64,000 bases of DNA, from positions 44,837,166 to 44,901,165 of the forward strand of contig CM029609.1 of the NCBI GenBank assembly GCA_017311315.1, read 5' to 3'. The position numbers and the translations under genes are program-made. Shown piece after piece: positions 21,700 to 34,300 of the stretch (its first letter is position 1; the number at the start of each line of letters is the position of its first letter). Under the pieces are notes generated by a model. The model was not told where the DNA came from, ran no database searches, and saw only the letters and a list, made by a program, of their open reading frames with translations. The stretch is from Dendrocalamus latiflorus (Eukaryota; Streptophyta; Magnoliopsida; Poales; Poaceae).

Positions 21700-24080
21700 A
21701 TTTGCTCTCTAATTTTTGCTGTCTGGGAGACAGCGGTCTGATCGGCCTACAGAGATGGTGTGACCGGCCTGTAGAGGCGGTCTAACCACTGTGCAGATTG
21801 CTCCCTTGTTCCTGGGGGAATGGTGTTAGACCAACTTGGTGTTGATAATCTTATTGATGCTATCAGGCAGTGTGCTGGATGTGCGCACTGTGGTTTAAGG
21901 TTTGGTCCTAGGGTTAGGATCAATGTATGAATATGGTTGTGTGTGTGCACGTCATGGGTTTCGTGTTTTGGTGGAGGTGTGTTGCATAATGTATTGCTTT
22001 GACTAACGTGCGTTAAGTGTATGAAACTTGTGCTCAATATGGTTGCTTGATCTTTGGATCTGCATGTGGCTTAAAGGACATAGCGGTCAGCGGCAATGAA
22101 CTGAGACTAGACGGGGGATCTGAGGTCCAGAATGGTCATGTAACTCTGGGTGAGATTATGTGGCTCAAGCGGAAACACAGAGAAGACAAGGATTGTAGCA
22201 AGGTGAGTTTCTGCATGTGGTACGCTAAGTGACAAGACTGGTGTACATAGAGACAGTGCAAGGAAGACCAAATGCATTAAGACATGACGCTAGTTGTTGG
22301 ACACTATGTGCTACGTGTCAAAACATGAGAAGATGCTTTGGTGTGAGGTAAGGTTTTGTGGCTCATCAATTGTGTCAATTGATGATTTTATGTCGTGCGG
22401 TGTTACATGATGATTTGCTTATTGTTATTGATTTAGGACTCTAGAGCTATATCATGCTGAGACAGAAGGGATCGAGACTAGGCTAGTGGAGCAGAGGTAC
22501 AAAGTGATCAAGGTGCCACCGAAAATGATTGGGGGCTAGCGAGGTGGTTACAAGTTAGGAAAGAGGAACTAGAGTGGGAGCTATCGATGGACATGATGGA
22601 CAATTGTAAGGTGCACCGAGATTAGGCCTAAGAAGGAGCTGAGGTCCAGACTAGGCTTAGGGAGGAGCTGATGTCCTAAACGATCAAGGAAGTCGGATGT
22701 CATCATAGTAAAGATGAAGCAATGGATTGCTTCAAGGCGAAGGAAATGGGAAGCTTCGTGGAAATCAGTAGAGGGGTATTTTGATAAATTGTCTGATATA
22801 GGAAAAGTGACGGTATGCGGAACCACTCAACCACGGCATTGGCCTAAGTGGTTTAGGTCAAGAATGTGCTGAACATGAGAAGCGAATCCAGTGTTGATTC
22901 ACTAACGGGTTAATGGGTGTATGCGCTTTGAGAAGCATGCTTGTGTAAGTATAAAACTTGGTGTTGTGTTGGGTTAATGGGTTAACTCATATAAGAGTAG
23001 ATGAAACATAATTAGATATGTTAGTTAGGGCTTTCCTTGTGAGCCTCTATATATAAGGAGGGAGGTGGGTGATTAGGGTTAAGTTTTTGGGAGAGTCTAG
23101 ACCAAACCTTTGAGGAGAGTTAGGTTTCTTAGAAAGAACTTATGGAAGATGTGAGAGACTCTTGTGGTTGAGTTTTTTGTCATCTTTAGACCTTGCGTGT
23201 GGCTATGGAGTACCTGTAAACATTCATATCCAAGCATCAATATACATCAAAATTCATCCAAGTCTTTCCCTCTTGTGCTTACTTTATGTCCAAGACATGT
23301 AAGTAATGATGATATCTCTTGAAGACCAGATTTCATTAATCTAGGCACTTGTTATTTGCAAAATCTTGTGACCAGATCTCATTTATCTAAGCACTTGTTA
23401 TTTGCAAAATCTTGTGATTGCTTGACTTTATTTAAAAGAAGGGTGATTTTAGGGTTTTGATCTTGTTGGCTTTTGTTTTGAGTTTGTGATATGATCCAGT
23501 TTACTATGACATATGAGAACCTATTCTAAGTTTTTCTAGGCAATCAAGGACTCACGAGCAAGAGTAGATCATAGTTTCTTTCTTTTGCCCAGGTTTGGTG
23601 CAACATTCCTTTAAATGATTTTTTGATTATTGATTGGAATAGATTCCTAACATCCTAGAGAATGTGCAAACCAAACTTCAAGTGATTTGGAGCCTTAGTT
23701 TGAGAGTTGGCTCAATTTGTGGTTTTAGCCTGGTTTTGATGCAGTGGTGCTTCAAAAGCCAAAAGGTTCCAATCTTCTTAAGTTCTTTAAGATTTTTAGT
23801 TGAGAAGATCATGATCTAGTCTTGATTCAAGTTCAAGTTATTTGGAGTTGTGGATAAAAAAGTACACCATTTCTTATATTTGAAATCGTGCTGAAATTTT
23901 GTTCTGTCCTGAGAGGAGAGGTCGGACCGCCCCTGAGAGAAGTCAAACTGCTCCTAAGCTGGTTAGACCATCGGAGGAGAGATCAGACCGCTCCTAGACC
24001 AGTCAGAGTGATCTGAGAGAGGTTAGACCACCCTAGGCCAGTCAGACCGTCACATATATTGCAAGACAACAAGCTAATCC
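21700..24080 (+). mobile_element. Divergent LTR-like block related to the 29-kb and 40-kb solo LTRs
   Basis: Shares order and wording with the solo LTRs at 28958-30378 and 39710-41541: GGTC(T/G)GACCGC-type triplets, the clause around TGATTATTGATTGGAATAG near 23622, and a following CATCCTAGAGAATGTGCA. A 47-bp tandem duplication (near 23325 and 23372, with GCACTTGTTATTTGCAAAAT) lies inside. I could not identify clean ends or a target duplication, so the borders are approximate. Confidence 0.4.
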
Positions 24081-25019
24081 AGCAGTGCAAACTTTTCATC
24101 CTCAAGAGACTTTACTTTCTCTTCTGCCGTGCTCAATTGTTTGTCCAGTGTGAAGTTTTCTTCATCCAGCAGTAGGTACTTCCTTCATAACTCTCGATAT
24201 TCATTAGCAAAACCAGAATCTAGTAGGGAATTTGGTGTTCCTCTTATCGGATTATTGCGTGGGAAGGCGAAGCTCATTCTTGAAGCTTCTTTTAGGTGGC
24301 TTCTGTATCTTTCCTGATGAATGCAAAACCTCCTTCTGCAGCAGTTCAGGTTCAACTTTTAGCTAGCTTGAAGGCAAAGGCCGATACACAACCTTCCTCT
24401 TGTGTGTCTTTGTCGTGGAGAACTCCTCTCATGGCATACCTCTTAGGGTCTTGCATTCTCTCATGCCACGCCTCACTTGATGAATACAACTCAAGTGAGC
24501 CACTCTACTAAAGCAGTAACATATATTGTTAAACAATATAGCAGGCGATTTGATAGGATTAATCAATATTCAGCACAGTGTGGACTTCAGGTGTCCCTCA
24601 AACAACTCTGCTTCTAGTTACATTCTATCATTAGCATGGCAAGGTATGCCCAAACACGCAGACTAAATCTTCCAAAAACATGAGCACCGCATAATATCAT
24701 CCCCGTTCAATAGGAGTAGTAAAGGGCTTTGTTAATAACTCTTTGTTCTTATTCAACCGGATGCTAAGACACGCACGATATTGGTGGGAGCAAGTGCAAA
24801 CACGGTACCGGATAGTAATATGCACCAAATCTGCTATCTTGCTGACGTTTTTCCTAATAATCCATGATTCAAATTCGTAGCTTCCTCAGCACCTAATCGC
24901 AGGGTTTCACAGCAACATAAGGCATTCACGATTTCTACCATGTCCATCAATACAAAATTACGAAGATAAAATCTGCCAAAATCAACTGAAGTTGGAGAGG
25001 AGAGCAGGTTGGTAGGCAG
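24081..25019. other. Unclassified spacer, probably transposon debris
   Basis: Open plus-strand frames around 24129-24511 have no recognisable motif. The composition and the bordering LTR blocks suggest old retroelement DNA, but this is inference. Confidence 0.3.
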
Positions 25020-25024
25020 AAATA

Positions 25025-26227
25025 TGTTGGATTAATCTTGTTGTATGTGTGTTTTGCTAGTGTACTCTGTATCTGTTGTTGTTACGACCAGTACTAAAGT
25101 TACACCAAGTATTGTAGCTTCGAGTACTCCGTGGTTGTAACACCGTGGTCGTTAGTTGTAGATGATTGTCGATAGTCGTGGTCGATAGTCAATCGTCGAT
25201 AGTCGTAGTCAAATATCGATGGTCGGTAGTCATTAGTGCATACTCGGAGGAGTACTGTGGGCGTTATACTTGGAGGAGTATTATGGACGTCATACTCGGA
25301 GAAGTACTGTGAATGTCATACTCAGAGGAGTACAGCGGACGTCATACTCGTAAGAGTACTGAAGCACCCGAAGGACTCAAAACCTGTATGTGGTTGTAGC
25401 ACCATGGTCGTGGCGCCTGTGTGTGTGATCGGTTACGACCATGTTATGTGTGGTTGTAACGATCAGTGTTGTAGTGTCTGTGCGCGTGGTCGGTTACGAC
25501 CACGTCGACCAGAGTAGTAGTTGTAGGCGTTGCGATCGTAGCTCCTGCGCGTTCATGGTCAAAGCTCCAGTGCAGCGGTCGAAGATAAGCCAAGGATGAA
25601 GCAGTGTTCGTAGTCTTGCGGCGATCACTGTAGCAGACGTCAGCGCGGGTGGTCATGGATAACGTAGGCCATACCTTGGTCAGTGAACTGCCCGGTATGG
25701 GCAAGTGGCTGGACACTGTAGCGGTCATGGGTGGCTGAGTGAAGCGGCATGGGCAGCCGACGATCACTTTAACAGTCGTGGGTGGCTGAGCTGAGCGGCA
25801 ATAACTGGAGTCTTAGTGAGTGAGTGGCCTGAGTGGCCAGCTGTGTCTATATATACCTTATAAGTCGTTGAGAGAATTGAGCCAGTGAATACTAGGGAAA
25901 ACACAGTGGAGAAGGTGTGTCAGTTTGCATCGCATAATCGTGTCTTAGTTCTTGTGTTTAGTCCTGTTATCAGCTTCATCTTATCGTTCCCACATCTGGC
26001 AAGCAGTCCACAACCGTGTATCAGAGTCCATAGCCAAAGCGTGCGTTTGAAAGAGCTAAAGCCAACCTCGGGTGAGTAGTCGTAAACAAGTTACGACAGC
26101 AAACGCCGAACGAGTTACGACCACTGAGTGAAGTGTTCCGAATGGTCGTGCCCCCTTAGGTCTACTCTGCTCCCTGTCCGACAACAGAGTACTCAGGGCG
26201 TATTGATCCTCGGGTAATTTCCCCACA
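25025..26227 (+). mobile_element. Solo LTR, copia type (1203 bp) with 5-bp target duplication
   Basis: Begins TGTTGGATTAATC and ends TTTCCCCACA. It is flanked by AAATA on both sides (25020-25024, 26228-26232). It contains iterated GTCGTAGTC and GGTTGTAACG words and a TATATATACC box near 25850. Its 3' end (GTATTGATCCTCGGGTAATT) resembles the LTR end beside the copia primer site at 61367, so the two are probably related. No internal region is present. Confidence 0.8.
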
Positions 26228-26232
26228 AAATA

Positions 26233-28039
26233 TACCATGAATCCGCCGCTCTCTACTCTACATCCGTGGAAATTGGGAACACCAAGCTAGGAGGGGAGAT
26301 GGAAAAGGTTGCTTACCGGTGCTCGTTCTTCTAGGGCACGGAGGCCCGTAGCCCTAGTTTCAACTGCTCGGTACGGTTGCTCTTGCGGGCGGCGGGTGAA
26401 ATCCGCAGGGACAGCGAGTGGGGGTGTTGTGCACGCAGAGGGTGGGGCGGGGGTTTCACCGATCTGGCCTCTCGGATCGGCCAGCGCACGTGTTGCGTTG
26501 CAGTGGAAGATCCGAAAGGAGAAGAGTTGCTGTTGGTTGAGATGGGGGGAAGGGGAGGCAGCGAGGCGAGGCATGCGCCACACGGGGGCAGGCCATAAGG
26601 AGGAGGGAACTTGTGGTTGGGCGAGTTGGGCGCGGATCGGCGGATGGAAGAACTGGGGGCCGCGCACGCGGTGGGTGGGATGGGAGCCCGCCCCGTTCGT
26701 CGGCGGCGTGCGTGGCTCATCGTGCCGAGGTGGGGAATGACGTGGAGAGCGCCGAGAAATACGCCGGAAGAAAGGCCGCGTCGGTGCTGGAAGAAACAGG
26801 CGAGGGCTGTTCGCGCTCCGATTGCTGACATGAGCGGGCCCGGTGGTGGTGGTGGTCTACTCTTGTCCACCGACGAGCCTCGGCCCGGCGCCCGCGCCAC
26901 ATTCCGTCACAACGTCGGACACATCAGCAGCAGGGTTCACGGCTGATCCCTGACAGACGTGACACCAATCCCTGACTCCGCTCTACCATCCAGCTACCAC
27001 GTCTCTCGATTAATTCCACAATCTTTCCGGCTCTCAACCCCGGCCCGCTTCTATTGACGGCAGAACCTTGGTTGTTTCGCGACGCTTCTTCACCGACGTA
27101 GCGCCGATCACATTTCTAGCCGAGCTGTGTTGTGCCACCCAACTACCAAGCTTTATCAAAAATTCTAAAATGCAACCGTGATACAACCGAGTTGATGTAA
27201 CAAGCCAATAGAACTGTGACATATGACAATATGCACTATAGCAGCCATTAAAAACAAATAAAAATACTGTTTTTCGTACTACTGCTTCAGTGAATTTTGC
27301 CCACATGACAGCCCCGGATTGGCTTGTGACACAAAGCCGACTGTGCAACAGTGACACAGTAGAATTTCTTCAAGCTTTATATGCAGATCATCTACTGTGA
27401 GCTCCTGACCGTTCACCAGCGGTAGGTCTATTTTTTTTAGTTTTTCAGCTAATTATTTTATTTTATTTTTTAGTTATTATTATTTATTAGACTGATAAAT
27501 TGTAGCAAAAATCTATAAGTCGGAGCAAAAAAACGAAGCGAGCTGTCTGCAAACATTAACCGGGAGCGCCGCATTGATCTGCGCTGGTCCTCACGCTAGC
27601 TTGGACCCCTTGTCCCCCACTGGCTTTATTGGAAGGAGCCAATCCTGAGGCAAAAGCCTTTCCCTAGCTAGGTCGATCTGATCCCTGGGTCCCGCCACCT
27701 CACCCCTTCTCCTGCTGCACACTGTTGCTCCGCCACCGACCAAACTCTTGGCTAAAGAAAATGTCTAGTCGGAGGGACATGATCGGCGTCTTCTTCCTCT
27801 CAAGGTGCGATCTGCATTAACGTGGCGGAAAGAGATAAGCATGTAGTAACGTCTGTGTGTGCTCGTTGAATAGCCATGTAAAACGTATTCACTTGTCAGG
27901 ACATGTTTGGAACACAGGGATTACGCAACATTCCTTAGAAATTGTACTATGTCATGTAAATTTCCTATTTTGAAAACAAACTCTCGGTGAGGATCAGAAC
28001 TATTGAATTTAGCGGCATCTTACGTTTGTCCTTACTGAT

Positions 28040-28041
<2 letters not shown>
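26233..28041. other. GC-rich then AT-rich spacer, no gene recognised
   Basis: 26330-26900 is GC-rich and open on both strands, with Arg/Pro/Gly-rich translations and no family match. It may be a CpG-rich promoter or an unannotated first exon. 27000-28041 has no coding signal. Confidence 0.35.

Positions 28042-28078
<37 letters not shown>
28042..28078. repeat. (TC)n microsatellite
   Basis: An uninterrupted TC dinucleotide run of about 37 bp in an AT-rich spacer. Confidence 0.98.
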
Positions 28079-28082
<4 letters not shown>

Positions 28083-28952
28083 CAAGTTTGTCCTTGCGGT
28101 GCTACGTTTCCATCAAGACAACAAAATGATTTGATGTCATTACAGGTTCGCCAAAGTTGTGCTCCGTGCCTTTAATCATTCGTGTTAGGATTGAAGTACC
28201 CGTTGTTGAATCTGTTGCCCTTATAATTCTCCTCCAAAGTCCGACGCACTTTCTTCCTTTTCTTCTGATTGACCTTCAATGTCATGTCCTCTCTGTAGCT
28301 GCTCTCTATAGCATATTACTCTTTAAGGCCTTTCAGCTATATCCTAGGTAAGCATCATCAGAAACATGCTTATAAAATTTTCTGCCTTGCAGTTTGGCAT
28401 GATCTTTCATCTACTCATGTTTCACTTCCCATGTCTGTCGAGCTCTACGCCTCTACGTAGTGCTGCACCACACTTTGACACTGCTATGATGCAAAACTTG
28501 GCAGGATCTGCACTAACCTATCAGGTCAGTTAGTTGTTGGGCAATCAAAACCCACCTCGTCGTCGTGTACGCACAAAACTTCACTCAAGTCCAACCCCTT
28601 TCCATTTCCATCACTTAGTTCTGCAATGGTATTGCTAATGGCCTGTTAGAGAAAGAAGATTTTGCTTTCCTGCAGTAAAACAATGTCCGATTGACCAACA
28701 CACACCATGAACGAGGTGATGATTTCGTTCTGTAAAAACCGATGATTTTACATGGTTTTGATCTAAATGCAGAGAAAATGACCATAATAGTCGGCAGAGG
28801 ACAAAACTTAGCCAGGTTTGGCGGTCGAGAAGCATGGAAAGGCCTACAGCGTTACGCCGAGATGCGCTAGTAACCAAACGAGTGAACAATGGCATTACAG
28901 GCGAAATGTACCATCGTTTATGATGGACTAAAGAACGGCATAGTGTTACAAC
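28079..28952. other. Intergenic, nothing recognised
   Basis: Mixed AT-rich DNA. The minus-strand frame at 28635-29003 lacks conserved features and runs into the solo LTR that follows. Confidence 0.35.
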
Positions 28953-28957
28953 AGTAT

Positions 28958-30378
28958 TGAAGCACTGTGTGAGAAGATCTCGTTTAATGTTGTGATAAAC
29001 CATTTCAATTTTGTGGAGTGGTCAATTAGTTTTACAAAGATTACCTTAGATTTGGTCTGTTTTCTAGAAGTATTAGAAAAATCGGAACCACCGTAGGTGC
29101 TTATGCGGTAGTACCGGCGTTATGAGTGCGGTAGTTCCACTCGAATGGTAGTTCCAGTCTGAGCAGTGGAACGTTTTTTTTCCAGAGAGTCCAATTCAGG
29201 ATCGCAAGGTGCAGAAGTACCGCTTTGGGGAGCGGCAGTAGTACCAGCATTATAAGTGCGGTACTACCGATCTTCCCAGAAGAGCAGAGTTTTGGGATTT
29301 GAGTCATAGATTAAGTTGGGTTGACCAGGGTCATTTGATTAAAGGTGTATGATGCATGTTTGGGCTAATATAGGTCAAGTTGCGAAGAACTTGTGCCCGA
29401 AAATAATTTTTTTTATCTTGGCATGTGCAGAGTCGCTTGGAGTCAACATGGGTTAGTGTTAGCTTTTTGTTCTTGAACTAAGTCAAGAAAATATAAAATG
29501 ATCTCTTCTGTGCAAAAAACCGATCTCACCAATCTTTTCTTATGGGACGGCTTGTCATTGCACTAGGCATAAACTCAAGGGGAGTTTTGGATGACCAATA
29601 TCACTTCCTGAAGCTTTTTGCTTGGAGTGGTCGCATAAGATTTGAGATCTAGCACATGGGTTCATCAAGGGGGAGATTGAAGGATATGTAAGAGATGGAT
29701 ACAATTTTTGGGAATATATCTCTACTCATCTAGGCACTTTAATAGCAAGATTCACGAGAAAACTCGGTTTTGCTTGATTTGGCCTCAATGTGTGATTTCT
29801 TGATCCGAGGGTATTTGACGTGATTTTTTCATGTTCTTGCATGCTGGGACATGTGGGAACATATCTAAAGCCATATTGATCATTATCTACCTACAAACAA
29901 GTTGTATTCACCGTTTAGGGTTTTGACTCGATTTTGATGCACCTTTCCATAAACTGAAAAAGATCTCAACTTTAGCCATGCTTTTCATGATTATTTATTG
30001 GAATAGGTTCATAACAATCTAGAGTAGATCCCTATAAATTTTTATATCATTTGAATCTATGGATCAAAAGTTCTCTTAATTTTGGTTTTTGAAATCGTGC
30101 TAAAAATACTATTCACCCTGATTTTACTGTAGTAGAAGAAGTACCACGATTACTACAGCGGTAGTACCGCGGTTACTGTAGAAATCGATAGTACCGCAAT
30201 TTCAACGACGGTAGTTTTGTTTTTACTGATTTTTATGGGTTTTCAGTGTCTCGATTTGCTAGTTTTTATAGTGGCTTTTCATCCTTATTTTCAAAGCTTT
30301 ATAGCTACTGAAGTGAATACTTAGGGAAAATTTTGAAGTACCATTCACCCTCCCTCTGTTGGCATATTCAGTCTTTCA
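28958..30378 (+). mobile_element. Solo LTR (1421 bp) of the same family as those in the PADRE array
   Basis: Starts TGAAGCACTGTGTGAGAAGA and ends GCATATTCAGTCTTTCA, matching the ends of the LTR at 39710-41541. Flanks are AGTAT (28953-28957) and AGTAA (30379-30383), a target duplication with one mismatch. GTAGTACCGC-type words recur in two clusters (29090-29270 and 30120-30210). No coding region or primer site follows. Confidence 0.65.
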
Positions 30379-30383
30379 AGTAA

Positions 30384-30770
30384 AACAACATGTTTCATTA
30401 AAACATTTGAAAAGTCTTTTGGTTTCAGTGAATTTCACGTGTTTCCAAAAAATTCCAAGAAAGTTTCAATGAATTTCAGACTTTCGAACTCAAGTTTCAA
30501 TAAGTTTCAGCCAAAGAGTTTTAAGGAATTTCAGTAAGTTGCAACATGTTTTGTCAAGTTTTAACCTAAAAGTTTCAACAAGTTTTAGTAAGTATCAATA
30601 GGTTCCATCAAATTTTAACTCAAAAATTTCAAGAAGTTTTAACAAATTTTAACATGTTTCATTAAATTTCAACCCAAAAGTTTTAAAAAAATCAGCAAGC
30701 TTTCAACAAGTTTCAACTAAAAAATTTCATAAAATACCTAAAAGTTTTCAATGAATTTTGATGATCCCAC
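30384..30770. repeat. Degenerate array of AGTTTCAA-like words
   Basis: Roughly 25 variants of AAGTTTCAA / AATTTCAAC / AGTTTTAAC follow each other with irregular spacing. It looks like a decayed short tandem array adjoining the solo LTR. Confidence 0.6.
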
Positions 30771-31514
30771 CGTGACTACGGTAGTAGCGGTGCTTGTGCC
30801 CACCTTAGCCAGCACTGCGCGGGGATAGGACATGGAGAGGAGGGTGATAGAGACAGTCAAAGGTGTTGGAGGTATGCGGCGACCTATTGCTACTGTGGAT
30901 GGTGTAGGTGGCACGCATCATCGCTCCCCTCTCCAGCCGCTGCTCCACCCGCTCCTCTTTGTCCGCTCCACCATGTTCACCTTCGCCGCCCGCCCCTCTT
31001 CGGCCAAACCCTTATCTAGTCACCGCTCCACCCCGCCTCTCTTTAGTCATGGCATCATATCTGGCTGCATCGTCGTGGTCCCCTCACCACCCGCCCCTCT
31101 TCGGCTGAGGCCCTCAAAGGCCATGCGCTCGGCCCCTGTCACCAATCAGGGAGCATTGCCATGACCTTCTGTCCAATTACTTTAGCTAGGATAATAGGCT
31201 AAAGTAGTGGTGATGTCCATGACTTGGGAGACACATCCGGTCAGGATGTTTGCTAGCGTTTCCCTTAATTGGCTACTAGTATAGTTGGTAGGATTGCAAG
31301 GCGTTCATGGACTAAACGCCACGAGGGGCGCTGACGCCGACGAAGGCGAGACAGACAGAGCAAAGCAGCGGGGCGAGACGCGAGAGTAGGGTGCGAGACG
31401 AGCGATCGGTCCAAACTGGAGGGAAGGCCATCAAATGCAGATGTAGCGATCAGGCTACAAGCCGCGCACCCACTCGCACACTACGCGAAAGCTTCCCGCG
31501 CCGTAGCGTCAGCC
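30771..31514 (+). promoter_or_regulatory. Upstream region of the galactan synthase-like gene
   Basis: Mixed sequence becoming GC-rich toward the ATG at 31515. Open frames at 30832-31164 are Pro/Ser-rich and unrecognised. No canonical TATA box was identified. The leader just before the ATG has an acceptable GCCATGAGG start context. Confidence 0.4.
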
Positions 31515-33085
31515 ATGAGGAAGGACGCGGCCGGCTGCAAGCCCGCAGCCGCCGGCATTGCGGCGAAGGCGTGGCCGCCGGTTGCGACATTCGACCTGAA
31601 GCCGTTCCTCGCGGCGCTGATCGCGTTGGCGTTCGTCATGGCCGTCTGGCACCTGCAGCCGCGCCGGCCCGCGCTCTTCTCCTCCACCGCCGTGTGCGCG
31701 CAGCCTGTGAAAGAAACGCCGGCTCGGCCCCTCGCCGTCCACGCCAAGAGCCCGTCCAACTTCACGCTGCCGCGGGAGGAGCGCGCGACTGACCCGAACA
31801 AACGGGAGTTCCGCGCGGTGGGCAGCGCCGCGGCGCTGTTCGTGCAGATGGGCGCGTACCGCGGCGGGCCGTACACGTTCGCGGTCATCGGGCTGGCTTC
31901 CAAGCCGACCCACGTTTACGGGAAGCCGTGGTTCCGGTGCGAGTGGATGCCCTGCTCCAACACCTTCTCCTCGTCGGCGCCGGCGCGGCCTCTGCGCGCG
32001 GCCAAGACGTACCACATGCTCCCGGACTGGGGCTTAGGCCGCGTGTACACCGTCGTCGTCGTGAACTGCACCTTCGCGCGCGCGCCCAACGCCGACAACG
32101 CCGGCGGCGAGCTCGTGCTGTACGCGTACTACTCGCCGTCGCCGGACCGGTACGAGCAGATCGTCGCGCTGAAGGAGGACGCCGGCTCGTACGACAAGGC
32201 CAGGTTCCGGCCGCCGTACAAGTACGAGTACCTCTACTGCGGCTCGTCGCTGTACGGCAACCTGAGCGCGGTGCGCGTGCGGGAGTGGATGGCGTACCAC
32301 GCGTGGTTCTTCGGCCCCAACTCGCACTTCGTGTTCCACGACGCCGGCGGTGTGAGCCCCGCCGTGCGCGCGGTGCTCGCGCCCTGGGTGCGCGCCGGGC
32401 GCGCCACGGTCCAGGACATCCGCGCGCAGGCCGAGTACGACGGCTACTACTACAACCAATTCTTGGTCGTCAACGACTGCCTGCACAGGTACCGGCACGC
32501 CGCCAACTGGACCTTCTTCTTCGACGTCGACGAGTACATCTTCCTCCCCGACGGCCGCACGCTTGACGCCGTCCTCGGCGAGCTCAGCCCGTACACGCAG
32601 TTCACCATCGAGCAGAACCCCATGTCCAGCAAGCTGTGCGTGCAGGACCCCAACGTCGACTACTCCAAGTAAGCGTACACGAAGAAATTCTTGATTCCTC
32701 GTTGCTGCAACCGTTTTGACATTGACGAGAGATTTTGTGAAGGCAATGGGGGTTCGAGAAGCTGGTGTTCCGGAACTGGATCACCGGCGTGCGGCGCGAC
32801 CGGAAGTACGCGATACAGGCGAGGAACGCGTACGCGACGGGGGTGCACATATCGGACAACGTGATCGGGAACACGACACACAACACGGAGCACCTCATCC
32901 GGTACTACCACTACCACAACACCATCAACGTGCTCGGCGAGGTGTGCCGCGAGTTCGCTCCCGCCGTGCCGCCCGACGGGAACGTCACGTGGTCCGACCA
33001 GACGCCGTGGTATCACGACGACAGCATGAGGCGCCTCGCCGGCGCCATCCGGGAGTCCGAGAGGCGCACCATTGGCATTGTCTAG
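31515..33085 (+). CDS. GT92 glycosyltransferase, galactan beta-1,4-galactosyltransferase-like, 2 exons, 498 aa
   Basis: Predicted Golgi type II membrane enzyme that extends beta-1,4-galactan side chains of pectin from UDP-galactose, by homology to Arabidopsis GALS1-3. Exons 31515-32668 and 32743-33085 join as AA|G (Lys385) across a 74-bp GT-AG intron; total 1497 nt. Residues 31-47 (FLAALIALAFVMAVWHL) form the membrane anchor. The GT92/DUF23 domain follows, with the metal-binding DVD at residues 337-339 in TFFFDVDEYIFLPDG. Exon 2 opens QWGFEKLVFRN and includes NTEHLIRYYHYHN. Several N-glycosylation sequons (NFT, NCT, NLS, NWT, NVT) fit a lumenal domain. The coding sequence is extremely GC-rich, as usual for grass first exons. 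No lesions were seen. The exact acceptor sugar is inferred. Confidence 0.9.
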
Positions 33086-34110
33086 ATGTGACACGATCAT
33101 GTAGTCATATGATACTGTAAGACTATACGGTGGCAGCTCTATGAGAGTGATGAACTTGTGATATATTGTTTGTGCTTTGTTTGTGTTTTCGTGAGTTTGA
33201 TTTTTATGAAATTGCATTTTAGCCCTTGCTAAGCAAAGTTAAGTTGATGTTGTTCTGTAATTTTGGTGGTGTTAATCACGACGAGAATTCATGTAAATAT
33301 TAGTTATGGAGGAGCTCATGCATATGTGAGCTATGTCTGGACGTACTGGCGCGCGATAACAAGATTGCAAGCTCGTGATGCAAATTGTGCCGGACGCAGT
33401 TCGAAAAGAACACGCGGCTCTGATATAAATGACGACGCTTTCGCGACCAGTGGCGGAGTTAGGATTTAGTTACGCTCCAGACTCAGTGGTAAAATAATCT
33501 AGGCTGGATCATGAAAATATCACCCAAGTTGAACTAAATTTACTCAGGCTGTACACTAGATATTTTTTCATACTCTAAACTAAAGCCTACCCCGCCCGGG
33601 GTGTGCATCCGCCCCGCGACAGTGTCGTGCCCGTGGATCACAGTGACGGCTGATCCGGGACGGCGCAAACAGTATGAGATCGATGTGCAAACGTAAAGAA
33701 GCTGCTAATCATTTTTTGAATGTGGGCAAAGAGACTTGCCTTGTATTAATTCAAAGGAAGAGTTAAGTAAAGAAGCTGCTAATCAGCATCTCGAAATGTT
33801 GGCATGAGAAATCTGGCTAGTGTCAGCGGTTAATTATCTCATCGAGTGAGACCTTGCTGGGGAATAGAATGTACTAGTGGTCTTGTGATTAATTTTGTGG
33901 TTTTTTTTGTAGAGAAACGACACAAAGCCGTGTGCTCGCCGTTGATAGAACTTTGTTTTTTTGGCGATCATACAACTATTTTTACGTGGCAACTGCGCAA
34001 AATGATCAACTTGGTGATTGATCACTAAAAAGCGAGATTGTTACACGTGGATACGATAAGTAATATGGCATTGTACTTTATACTACTATATATAGAGATT
34101 ATAAATAAAA
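33086..34110. other. 3' flank of the galactan synthase-like gene and spacer
   Basis: The first 200 bp are the likely 3' UTR (T-rich, several TGTAA elements). The rest has no gene or clear transposon ends. Confidence 0.4.
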
Positions 34111-34300
34111 GGGGTATCATGGTGCCCAGACTCCATGACTGAGACTTTTCATCCATGATTAAGACTTTCCATCTATGATTGAGACTTTCTATTCATGATT
34201 AAGATTTTTCATCCTGATATATTATATATCATTAAACTAGCATGTATCTAAAAGCAATCCAAATGCATAGAGGCTTGGTGCCCAAACACCATGGTGCCCC
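34111..34300. mobile_element. MITE-like element (190 bp) with internal 20-bp tandem repeats
   Basis: The left end GGGGTATCATGGTGCCCAGA is the imperfect inverse of the right end (CCAAACACCATGGTGCCCC). Inside, about four copies of a 20-bp unit like CATGATTAAGACTTTTCATC run between 34133 and 34215. Flanking A-rich sequence (TAAAA / AAAAG) leaves the target duplication unclear. Confidence 0.55.

Noticed and set aside
26331..26900. 189-codon minus-strand frame and overlapping plus frames
   Set aside because: Open on both strands because of GC content; no recognisable domain, start context or splice pattern.
32034..32498. Minus-strand and second plus-strand frames inside the galactan synthase-like gene
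   Set aside because: Shadows created by GC3-rich codons; Val/Arg-rich with no family match.
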